From Mesostigma viride (taxonomy: Eukaryota; Streptophyta; Mesostigmatophyceae; Mesostigmatales; Mesostigmataceae), in NCBI GenBank assembly GCA_009746045.1, contig RPFO01000156.1, forward strand, positions 1,483,381 through 1,547,380: DNA of 64,000 bases, in the 5' to 3' direction. Shown here one piece after another: positions 32,370 through 42,404 of this stretch (position 1 is its first letter; each line of letters starts with the position of its first letter). The notes beneath the pieces were generated by a model. That model had not been told where the DNA came from. It was given only the letters and a program-made list of their open reading frames with translations, and did no database searches. Both the position numbers and the translations under genes were made by a program.

Positions 32370-34282
32370 GTGGGCACGATGGATGCAAGGTTGCATATGT
32401 CGCGCATCTCACTTTGGGCGTTTCACACTTGTTCTGGCCGTTTTCTGTCCTTGTTGGCTGGGGTACCTCGGCAAGCCTCAACCTCTTCACCCCCATCCCC
32501 ACCCCCGCTCCCACTGCTATCCCCTTCTATGCGCGACCTGCTTGCGGAGCCCAGTCAGCAGACGGTGTGCCTGGCAGACCTTGGCAACGTCTCCCCTGCT
32601 GTGTACGCCGCTGCCTCCCTGGGTCTGAGCGCGCTCGGAGTGGTGGGCTACAAAACATATGCCTACTTCCAAATGCAGGTATGTACGGGGTGATTCAGGA
32701 TGGTGATATCTCCTGAGTGGTGATTGAGGCCTAGGTGGTCATTAAGTAATGTTGTTACTCTTCGCCCTTCGCCCCCTTCCCTCCTCCGCCTTGTCCCCCC
32801 GCCTTACCACTATCCTGGACAGCCCCATTTTCCCTCTTCTATTCGGTTGTTGCTATCGCATTCTTCCCTCTCTCCCCCCCTTCGCACTTGCCTGCCTACC
32901 TTCTACCCCACCCCACCCCACCCCACCCCACCCCACCCCACCCCACCCCACCCCACCCCACCCCACCCACCCCACCCCACCCCACCCCACCCACCCACCC
33001 CACCCCACCCCACCCCACCCCACCCCCCACCCCACCCCACCCCACCCCACCCCACCCCACCCACCCCACCCACCCACCCCACCCCACCCCACCCCACCCA
33101 CCCACCCCACCCACCCCACCCCACCCCCCACCCCACCCCACCCCACCCCACCCCACCCCACCCCACCCCCCCACCCCACCCCACCCACCCCACCCCACCC
33201 CACCCCACCCCACCCCACCCCACCCCACCCCACCCCACCCCACCCCACCCCACCCCACCCCACCCCACCCACCCCACCCCACCCCACCCCACCCCACCCC
33301 ACCCCACCCCACCCCACCCCACCCACCCCACCCCACCCCACCCCACCCCACCCCACCCCACCCCACCCCACCCCACCCCACCCCGTACATCCCCACAACG
33401 ACGATGAGGAGATCGTGACAGCCCTTCCCTGTCTTCCACCACGCCGATCACGCCAAATCCCTTAATCCCCCCGTACCCCCCCCCCCCACACACACACACA
33501 GTACATCACGGCGGCGATGATGAGCAAGTTCGTGCCGCGGGGGGGGGCACGCGCCATCCAGCTGGGCCTGCAAGAGAACGCACGGCAGAGCTTGTTCTAC
33601 TACCCGTCCGATCTGCAGTCGCTCATCGGGGTGCACACGGCGCCGCTCAGGGACCCTGAGCTGAACAAGAAGATCGGTGCGTGGGGTGGGGTGGGGTGGT
33701 GGTGGGTATGAACAAGAAGGTCGGTGCATCTCTGGGGGCGGAGGGGCGGTTGCATATGCTGTACCACCCCCCCCCCTCCAACCCTCTCTCTCTCTCTCGC
33801 TATAAATATATATATATGTCTATCCGTTCGTCCGTCCGCCCGCCGCCCGCCCGCCCGCCCGCCGCCCCCCGCCCGCCCGCCCGCCCGCCGCCCGCCCGCC
33901 CGCCCGCCCATCCGCCAGCCAGCCCGCCCGCCCGCCCACCCGCCGCCCGCCCGCCCGCCCGCCCGCCCGCCCGCCCGCCCGCCAGCCAGCCAGCCCGCCC
34001 GCCCGCCCGCCCGCCCGCCCGCCCGCCCGCCCGCCCGCCCGCCGCCCGCCCGCCCGCCCGCCCGCCCGCCCGCCGCCCGCCGCCCGCCCGCCCGCCCGCC
34101 CGCCCGCCCGCCCGCCCGCCCGCCCGCCCGCCCGCCCGCCGCCCGCCCGCCGCCCGCCCGCCCGCCGCCCGCATGCCCGCCCGCCCGCCCGCCTGCCCGC
34201 CCGCCCGCCCGCCCGCCCGCCCGCCCGCCCACCCGCCTGCCCGCCCGCCCGTCCGTCTCTCCCTCTCCCTCTCCCTCTCCCT

Positions 34283-34373
<91 letters not shown>

Positions 34374-37300
34374 TCCCTCTCTCTTCAAGGTGTTGGTTTG
34401 ACGAACAAACACCATATCAATGAGACAAGTAGCGAAGAAATCGGGAGATCCAATTGGTTGGGCACCGGAGACAGCGGGGGGGGGGGGAGGGGCGGTACCC
34501 ATCACACTGTTATTACTGTTGTTACTCCTTGTTGTGGGGATTAATAAACACATACACTTGTTGTTGGGATAGAGCTTAGTTTGCAAACCCTCCGAGCACT
34601 TTAATTAATTAATTAAACTGGTGCTCCCGTTGGGGAGTCACGGAGCACCGAAGTGCTTTTAATCCCTGTATGTGCACAACAGGAAGAAAGGGCAGAGACC
34701 CCCTTTCTCCTTCATGCCAGAGGCATGCCAGAGCAGCAATCGGACACGATAGACTGAGCACTTTGAATAGTCAGCTACAGCATTATGATGCTGAAACTGC
34801 CTCTTTCAAAATGCCTCTTTCTGTATTTCATAGTATATTTTAAGGTTTGTACTATACATGTGCATTGCGTTAATATCGTCTGTGGCTGCGGTCGCGCAGC
34901 CCTGGAGGCGGGCGTCCCCCTGGACATGCGCCGTCTGCCCTTCAACAAGTTGAATGTTCCCGCTAACTACGCAGACGCAGTGGTGAGTGCATCTCTACTA
35001 GTAAACTGCACGGGTGTGGAAGTAACAGCCTTGCCTGCTGCTTACTACCCTGGGACGTGCATCAGTGCATGGCCTGCTCTGGTGCGGATCATGGATCTTA
35101 ATTACTGTCTTAATTCTTGTCCGCATCCAGGCATGCTGCATGGCTGGTGCATGGGAATGAAGTTAGTACTTTTGTGTGTGTAGGCTATTGCAAATGCAGT
35201 ACTTTTGTGCATGTGGGCTGTGGTTGTGAAATAAGGCAGTACTTACTCCTGTAGAGTGAGTTAAATGCACGGTCTCCATAGGAGTTTTGTATGGTTGAAG
35301 CCAGATGGCTGTCGCTGGTAATGCGGAATGCGTTGACATTTTACTCTAGAGATTGTAAAGTAAAAACTGCGCCAGGTTATTGTAATGCTTTCTTGCCGGG
35401 CATTTCTTTTAATTTTAGAAATTGCGATGTTTTTAATTCATTCTAGAAATTCGATGCAAGTGGAATTTTGCATGTGTTTCTCGAAGGCTAGATGTAGGTC
35501 TTGAAGAATAAACAATTATTACGCGGGCGGTGCTGATAAACTGCTGCGAGCATGCGTGGCTTATTCCCTCCTCTCCACACAGATACGATGACATATTTAC
35601 TAGCAATACCACTACCTATAAGTATATCCGGCATCCTCCCCATCGTGCTGCCATCCGTGTCCTACTTGTGACACTGTAGCGGGATACCCCCGTAATAGCC
35701 CCATAACGCAGGGTACACTATACGCACTATAGGCACTATAAGCACTATAGGCACTTTGTTTGCAGAATAGGAACTTACCCCCGTAACCCCCGTTTTCCAT
35801 AGAAGTTCCTTTCGCCATAATTTTGTACATGTCTTTTAAAAGTGACATTTTGTATTTCCTTTCCTCGTCTTGGGTTTCTTGGCAAACGTCATCGGGCAGG
35901 TCACACTCCATGGTTTGGAACAGGCGCCGGACGCCCTGACAGAGGTGCTGGCGGAAGCAGCCAGGGTGCTCAAGCCGGGGAAGGTATGCTGCCTGTTTGT
36001 GCGTGAGATGGTATGGGTGGTGTCATCTGGTGAGGATCTTTGGAAGGATGTATACGTGGTGCTAGTGCACGTAGTGTTGCAGAGCGCTACTACTATATGG
36101 TTAGAAGCTCATGAATCAGAAGACCCCTACTGATTGACTGGCGCTGTTTGCGAGGCAGCAGATCCCTCGGGGCAGCACTATGGAATATGGGTCTGCCAGA
36201 TAGTGGAGTGTTTAAGAAAAACTTCTGAAATAAAATAGCCTGCTCATTCCCCAGGCTTGCCGTGCGCTGTTATGCTGACACCTGTGCCCGCTCCTTTTGT
36301 GCCTGCCCCTCTGCGCAGCCCCTGGTGTTTGTGGAGCGCGTCAAGGGGGATGGCGCCTTCCTGGGAGGCCTACTCCACAGCGGGCCGCAGTGCACCAATT
36401 TTCTGGAAACGCTGAAGGTATGGGCCCATGTTTTATTCTCGGGTTCTATGACTGTTTGCTTCCCAGTCGCGCTTTCTTTGCCGACCTTAAGCCTCTCCGA
36501 GCTTCTTTGCCGAGATCTTTACTGGCCTTGCTTCTGCTGCTGAGTAACATGATTGATATAGTCGTGCGTATCTTTTGATCCGATGGAACAGCTGGCAGCA
36601 TTTGTTAAGACTTTCGTTGCAAGTCTTGCACGATAATCGATTTTCAACGGACTCAAAAGAGAAGACGTAGCGGAGAGGGCAAGTCAGAAGAACAAGGGTT
36701 ATATGCATCTAGGTAAGTTCGTTTGCGATGTTCAGCCATACGCGGCACCTGTTTTCTGGATTTGGCACTGGAGGGCATCCATCCATCCATCCATCCATCC
36801 ATCCATCCATCCATCCACCCACCCACCCACCCACCCACCCACCCACCCACCCACCCACCCACCCACCCACCCACCCACCCACCCACCCACCCACCACCCA
36901 CCACCCACCCACCCACCCACCCACCCACCCACCCACCCACCCACCCACCCACCCACCCACCCACCCACCCACCCACCCACCCACCCACCCACCCACCCAC
37001 CCACCCACCCACCCACCCACCCACCCACCCACCCACCCACCCACCCACCCACCCACCCACCCACCCACCCACCCATCCATCCATTCATTCATTCATTCAT
37101 TCATTCATTCATTCATTCATTCATTCATTCATTCATTCATTCATTCATTCATTCATTCATTCAATCATTCATTTATTTATTCATTAATTAATTAATTAGT
37201 TAGTTAATTAATGCTTGTCTGTGCTCCTTGTTGGCTGCAGGCATGCGATGGCTTTGAGGCGCCCGAATATGATTTGGTCTTTGCACCACAAGACCCGCAT

Positions 37301-37913
37301 GTGGTGAGTTGTCCCTCCCCATCCCCAGGGGGTTGCACACATGCCTTGGGATTGTGCACATGGTAGGGTTATTTATAATTGTAGTCGAACTTGTGGATGC
37401 GGTCATGCAGTAGTCATCAACCACCTCTCAAATGTGGGAGACTTTTGCCATGTCCGCAGTTTGCTGTCTTTGAGTTCAGCGCTGCGGTGTCGCTGTTCTC
37501 TTTCGGAATGGCGTGTTGCACTGCCGAATAGCCCGTTGAGCATTCATTCACAGCACTCTCTTCGTCGTCAGCAGATTGCTGAAGAGCGTTTCAGTGTGCA
37601 GTTCCTAAATTTCGTGGACCTGTCTGGTTACCGGGAGAGAAAAACTGCACTTTCAAATATGATGACGGTTTAGAGTTACCGATCTCGGCATCATGCCATG
37701 GCTGCAGTATACCTAGCTGACAAGGTGCACTACGGACCCTTGACCATTGGATGCCAATAAAGGAATATATGCCATTGGAGGCCTTGTGGATGCTTGGATT
37801 ACCCTTGGATGCTTCTTGGACAGGTCGGCATCGCCAAGAAGAAGTCCATCCCTGGTGTGCCCATCGACACATCGTTGACCTCAAAAGCAAAGAAGCGCGA
37901 CAAGAAGGCATAA
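32370..37913 (+). CDS. METTL7-like class I methyltransferase, seven exons
   Basis: Exons: 32370-32678, 33502-33676, 34900-34982, 35900-35983, 36319-36417, 37241-37303 and 37824-37913; 903 nt, 300 residues, all phases consistent. The first 60 residues are Ser/Pro/Arg-rich with few acids, transit-peptide-like. Residues about 73-93 form a hydrophobic segment ([17 protein letters not shown]). The catalytic-type domain follows; its best family signature is [18 protein letters not shown], the RVLKPGG strand of the METTL7/methyltransferase-11 group. The glycine-rich SAM motif is degenerate (LGLQENARQ where GxGxG is expected), so activity is uncertain. The tail is Lys-rich (KAKKRDKKA). The substrate cannot be told. 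The start is uncertain: internal ATGs include 32529. Introns 1, 2 and 5 carry long C-rich microsatellites. Confidence 0.88.
32906..33384 (+). repeat. (CCCCA)n array with CCCA slips, intron 1
   Basis: About 480 bp of CCCCA units with scattered CCCA and CCCCCCA variants, between exons 1 and 2 of the methyltransferase gene. It is open in several frames on both strands (Pro/His/Thr or Gly/Trp/Val), which is not coding evidence. Confidence 0.95.
33830..34256 (+). repeat. (CCCG)n array, intron 2
   Basis: About 420 bp of CCCG units with CCG and CCAG interruptions. The minus strand is correspondingly G-rich. Confidence 0.95.
34257..34386 (+). repeat. (CTCCCT)n and (CT)n tract, intron 2
   Basis: It follows the CCCG array directly: CTCCCT hexamers, then about 75 bp of CT dinucleotides, then CTCCCT again. 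This is a pure pyrimidine tract of about 130 nt on the sense strand. Confidence 0.95.
34600..34770 (-). mobile_element. 5'-truncated element with (ATTA)n tail, intron 2
   Basis: Minus-strand 3' end: (ATTA)n at 34600-34616, then GGTGCTCCCGTTGGGGAGTC (second-type hairpin) and a body up to about 34770. It matches 58914-59080 closely. Confidence 0.65.
36776..37215 (+). repeat. Tetramer array CATC, CACC, CATC, ATTC, ATTA, intron 5
   Basis: Blocks in order: CATC (36776-36812), CACC (36813-37073, one CACCACC slip near 36895), CATC (37074-37084), ATTC (37085-37170) and ATTA/GTTA (37180-37215). Each block differs from its neighbour by one substitution. Confidence 0.95.
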
Positions 37914-38819
37914 GGGTGCTACGGAAGTTGCAGCTGCAGCAGGGCTGCAGATCTACATGCACTACTTGGTGTTCTTGGCGGTTCCCGGAATTTCAGCCGG
38001 TCAGCCTGTAATGGGACGTGTAAATTAGAATCTTAAACGTTTGCAATCAACTTACCGGCCACTGACCAATAAAATAGATGCAAATTTGTTCATCCTTCTC
38101 AGGCTGACGACGAGCTGACAGCGTTGCGAGCCGTGGCCCACCTTCATTCACCACAAGCAGTCCTCCAACAAGCCAAAAGTCCACTTGCAAGGCGGGGACC
38201 TGTAAGCTATGGGTTCCATCCACATGACAGGATCCATGATGTCTTTACTAGTAGGTTCGGATAGGGCTGCGTGATGTTGACGTATTGATGTATTGCCTAG
38301 CCACTAGATGTAAGGCCTAGCCACCTGCATGGCCTTTGTAGCACCGTGTATGGCTCAGCAAGTCAGCATACCACCGGCAACCTTCAGTTGTTCAGCCTAT
38401 GCACTCGCCTGTCTACCCCGCGCACGCTTCAGTCTTCACTTCCAATGTGCCAGGCAATGCCCCACGCGCCATGCCACCCAATCACATTTCAACATTAGTG
38501 CACCCACAGTTGCCAGACTCTAGCTCCTCGTGACTAGTTTCGATCTTAGCTGTGGCTTGTCTCCGGGCACTTGAGGGAAGGTACGTGCGTGTCTCTGCCC
38601 CCTTCCCAGTGTGCAAAATACAGGGATCGATGAAAAACATGAAAAGCACTTTCCTGCATGAAAGATCTTACGTCTTATTGTGCTCTGTGACTCCCCAACG
38701 GTCCGAGCGTGTGTTTAATTAATGCTTTGGCTGCATGACCAGAGCTAGAATTTAAACAGATCAATATGTGCAGTGCGCCTAGCAATCGATCGGATCCCCA
38801 TTAATACATAGTAAGGCAC
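37914..38819. other. 3' flank of the methyltransferase gene
   Basis: No gene recognised. TGTAA, the usual green-algal polyadenylation signal, occurs at about 38019, some 105 nt after the stop. A degenerate plus-strand second-type hairpin end (GACTCCCCAACGG, then TTAATTAATG) lies at 38688-38724. Confidence 0.4.
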
Positions 38820-39780
38820 TAGTGTTTGACCCGAGCTGGCTACGCCCATGCAGCCCCAAACGTCAGGCCGTCAGCCCTGCAACCACCGGCCCCCGCGTAT
38901 CCCGCGTTTTAGTGTATACATTCATTATATTGCCCTCGCCATCCGCCATCAGCTGTTTGCCCCGCAACCTCTCGCGTCACAGTACGTACGGGCGACCTGC
39001 GGAAGCTGCGCATCCGGGCTTGCTCTTAATACTATACTGGCCGGGTGCATGGGACGCACTACACGATCGCGTGCATGCCGGTGGCCAGCAGCTAGAACCA
39101 GAACGGGTTCAGGGCTCCATCTCGATACCGCTCCATCCTCCCGATGGGTGGTGTGTGCCTTGGTTCGGTCGGTCCTTCCCCACTTCACCATCAAGTGTGA
39201 TCGACGCGCGGCGGATGGGGCCGCCCTCTATATTCCCCCAACCACCGGCACGGCACTAGCTACCGTGCTAGACTATGGCGAGGGGCAGGGTTGCCACATG
39301 CAGGTCCGCTCATTGATGTCGAGATCCGTGGCTCGGCCGCTCTCCGGTTGCCACATCTTCCGGGCGGCTGTGGATGCCAGCGCTGCTGCTAGCTGCTGTG
39401 GCAGAGTGCGACAAGTTTGCCTCCTAAGGCAATGTGGGGCCCCACCGGGTCATCCCCTTTGTCCTTGAGGAGTTCGGGGCCATGGGCCCAAAGATGGCGG
39501 AGTTTTTTTCACGAGTCAGCTGCCGGCGGCGGGAGGACTGCCTCGACCTCGAGGGTCAGGCTGCCCCTATTGTCTGCCCTGGGACATGGTCCTCGTATTG
39601 GCGCAGCAGTGCCGGCCTGTCCCTCGGCCTCACTCACACGGTGATTGATGTGTTATTCCGCCGCGTACGGCCTGACTTTGTCGCGTCCCATGCAGGCGGT
39701 GTAGTTCACATAAGTACTTCCCCGGCCTATATAACCAGTGGGCCGGCAGAGGTGTTGCCGCATGTAGGTGTATAGTGGTA
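38820..39780 (+). pseudogene. Decayed retroelement polyprotein C-terminal region
   Basis: One frame from about 39370 to 39775, with a TAA near 39426, reads AECDKFAS, stop, GNVGPHRVIPFVLEEFGAMG and onward. The KFA...F(V/I)PFVLE..GA pattern is the C-terminal domain that follows reverse transcriptase in many protist and plant non-LTR elements. Just upstream (about 39270-39360) another in-frame stretch (GPLIDVEIRGSAALRLPHLP) may belong to it. There are several frameshifts and no core reverse-transcriptase motif. Confidence 0.4.
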
Positions 39781-39854
39781 CAATAGTCAATAGCTTGATC
39801 CTTGCCTGCCATGGTGATATTCTTTTCTAAAGTTACGGTCCTTCCTCTTTGACG

Positions 39855-40790
39855 TTAAATATAAATTAACATTAAATTGCAACATATCTCCCTTGGGAGT
39901 ACAATATACATGTTGCACATATCCTTGAGAAGGGGCATATGACTTTTAATAATACATTTTGGGCTGTACTTCCAGCAAGGGTAGGGTGTAAACTACGCCT
40001 GCTCTGGGTGCACAAAGTGCACATGCACCACTATGTATTCCAGCACCTAAGGTGCGGACATAGGGTGGAAGATCATCCTGACTAAACAATGGCTAGGGCC
40101 GGCATTGCTTCTCAGCAGAGAGTAGCTCTCTGCATAGGCAGAGGTGGGCTAAATTCTAGCTTAAGGCATCATCCATGGGGAGTCCAACTATAGGCGCACA
40201 TGCGCATAGGCGTGAGCCACGTGCTAGGCTAAGCCTGACTAATCTACACTACTCGATATATTCCCTAGACTGGGGTTGCTAGGGTGGCGTGGGGCGCCTG
40301 CATGCCAGGGCTTGCGGTCGACGTGGAATCGTGGATGACCGCCCCCCTCGATCAAGTATACCGGTTCCCCCCCTGCGGTCTGCCGGAGCAGGAGGTAGGT
40401 CGGCCATAGCTCCCGTCGCCGCTGTTGCCGGCTCGATGCCAGGGTCAAGTCGTCGTCCAGCGTGTAGAAAAGTCCCCGAGAGCTTCTTGCGGCATTTCAG
40501 AAACAACAGCTTATCCGTCATGTACTTAAATTAAGGTGAGGAGCAGGGGAGCCGGGCAAGCCTTACCCCGCGCGCGGGGAAGGGCCGAAAGGCGGACAAC
40601 CGACATCCGCATCTCACCAGTGAGTTGCATGGGGGTAAGAATGTCGCGCTTAAACGCTATGGCAAGAGACTCCGAATCCTCTCCTGCCGGCTGGTCGAAG
40701 TGCTTGACGATCGATGATCTTTGACATGCAGGGCGGTTTCGACCCTTATGTTGCATGCCGGTACGTCTCATTTTCGTAATTAATCATTCT
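39855..40790 (-). mobile_element. ORF1-type element, minus copy, frameshifted
   Basis: From the left: a degenerate hairpin end (CTCCCTTGGGAGT at about 39891) and TTAAATT tail words, the 3' module (39930-40200), then the C-terminal coding block at 40448-40279 (QQRRRELWPTYLLLRQTAGG) and part of the upstream block to about 40771. Small insertions (TCGATC and similar near 40350 and 40435) break the frame. Confidence 0.65.
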
Positions 40791-41832
40791 CAATGAATGT
40801 ATATATTGCACCTGGATTGGGCGTAGCTTGTATCGTACGGTCCGCCCGCGGTATATTGCCGGCCCGAGGGTTTTTCACCTTTGTGGATTGGACACGTACT
40901 TGGGGAGCTCGGCCCAATATTCGGGGAAATGTGGACATTCCTCAAGCAAAGTAGATTTGTCTGCACGGTGAGTGATAGCCAAGGTTAAATCATAAGCCCC
41001 GCAAGCTCCACAATGAGCAAAGCCCCCAAAAGGTGCTCACTGTTAAAAGGCCACGGAGCTGGAGTGTCTCATTAATACACATGCATATAACCGACTTTGT
41101 GATAGATCCCGGTCACGTTTGTCAGTTTGTTCGCGGTGACACATACTAGGAAGAACGACCCGGGCTTCACATGATATGTCAGTTTTTTGCTCATCCCGGT
41201 CCATTAGCAAATCCATCACAAACGTGCAAGAAGGTCGATGCGCCACAGCAGCCGAAAACGGCATTCTCCCTATTATTTTCATTTAGTCTGTATCGCACGA
41301 TACCGCCGCTGTATGAATGAAAAGGGTTTATAAACACCAGATAAAAGCATGGCTCTGCAGCGGCCGGCAAGGACACGGGAACTGCCACACGCACAGGCGA
41401 CAGGGCCGCCTGCTGTAACGCAATTTCCACTTATGACACAATACGTGCGTGGTCATAGATAGCCTTCCGGGAATATTCTTTGTCACTGGTGAGATAAACT
41501 CATCCCGAGAAGACGCCGAACGCATGTTTTTTCAAGGGTCACTGATGACGACCGACAGCGGCGAGCGACCAAGCGTGAAGCGATGCCCGTGGGAAAAAAG
41601 TTTATTTTACTTAAAGAAAATCGCAAAATCTCATAATGTACCGGTGACGGCCAGCAAAGGCAAGCTCCTAATCTCGTAAGGCAGTTATGAAAACGTCCCT
41701 TTAGAACGTGTACTTCGCTGCCCAGGGTGGCAATATCATCAGCAACAGCTGGCGACGTCAAACCACGACTTGATGATATAGCTAACTCATCAATTCTAAC
41801 TACCAAGCATTTTAATTGTATATAAAAGATAC
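40791..41832. other. Unassigned spacer
   Basis: Open frames exist on both strands (for example plus 41449-41679, ending LFYLKKIAKSHNVPVTASKG), but none matches a family I know and no splice structure supports them. Confidence 0.35.
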
Positions 41833-42404
41833 TTGAAGACTTTGCTCGCTTTACGCGTGCAAAATCGAGTCATTGGCCCTGAAATGCCGTCGCCATTGCC
41901 GAGCTTACTCGTGGTAAGTACTGTAGGGGGGCGGGCACTGCGTGGGAAACTCCTTGAGTGGGAACGTACTCGCGTGCCAAAATTTGGCGGGAAATTGTTC
42001 CCGGCAGTAATTATGACCACCGTACTACAGCTGACAGTGCCCAACAACCAACGGCCACAAGGCTGAATCGTGGCAGATGGCAGCAGATTTTTCGACTGCT
42101 GGCCTTTTTCCTATGTGCAGGCGTCTCTGGTCGCAACTCGCAACTCGCCAAGTGACTTCGCATCGGGACTCTCGGAGGTAATGGCGGACTATTTCGACGG
42201 GGGTTCGAGTAATGGATGGCTACTAAAAGCCAATTTCCTTATGGGCAAGGTAACTTAATGTCGAGAAAAGAGTGGACATTTTTGCGACGTTTTCCGAGCC
42301 ACACATGTGGTGAGATGAGTATTCTGCGGTGGTCGATAAGGCTGCTCCGAGCCCGACTGGAGTCCAAACCTGCGGGTGTTGGTTTGAATATCTAGGCCAG
42401 CCAG
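41833..42404 (+). other. Possible upstream exons of MON1 or of an unknown gene
   Basis: Two open stretches have fitting splice signals: one ends at 41914 before GTAAGT (VIGPEMPSPLPSLLV), and 42121-42249 lies between a GTGCAG acceptor and a GTAACT donor (ASLVATRNSPSDFASGLSEV, then MADYFDGGSSNGWLLKANFL). Both are phase 0. A TAG at 42393-42395 could serve as an acceptor and would add A-S-Q in frame directly before the MON1 ATG at 42405. This is suggestive only. Confidence 0.25.

Noticed and set aside
32724-33499. Pro/His/Thr-rich and Gly/Trp/Val-rich frames on both strands
   Set aside because: By-products of the (CCCCA)n array in a methyltransferase intron.
33600-34586. A 328-codon minus frame and 225-287-codon plus frames rich in Gly/Arg/Ala or Pro/Ala/Arg/Ser
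   Set aside because: By-products of (CCCG)n and (CT)n tracts; only exon 2 of the methyltransferase gene is real here, on the plus strand.
36653-37195. HPPT/PTHP and WVGG repeat frames
   Set aside because: By-products of the CACC/CATC array in intron 5.
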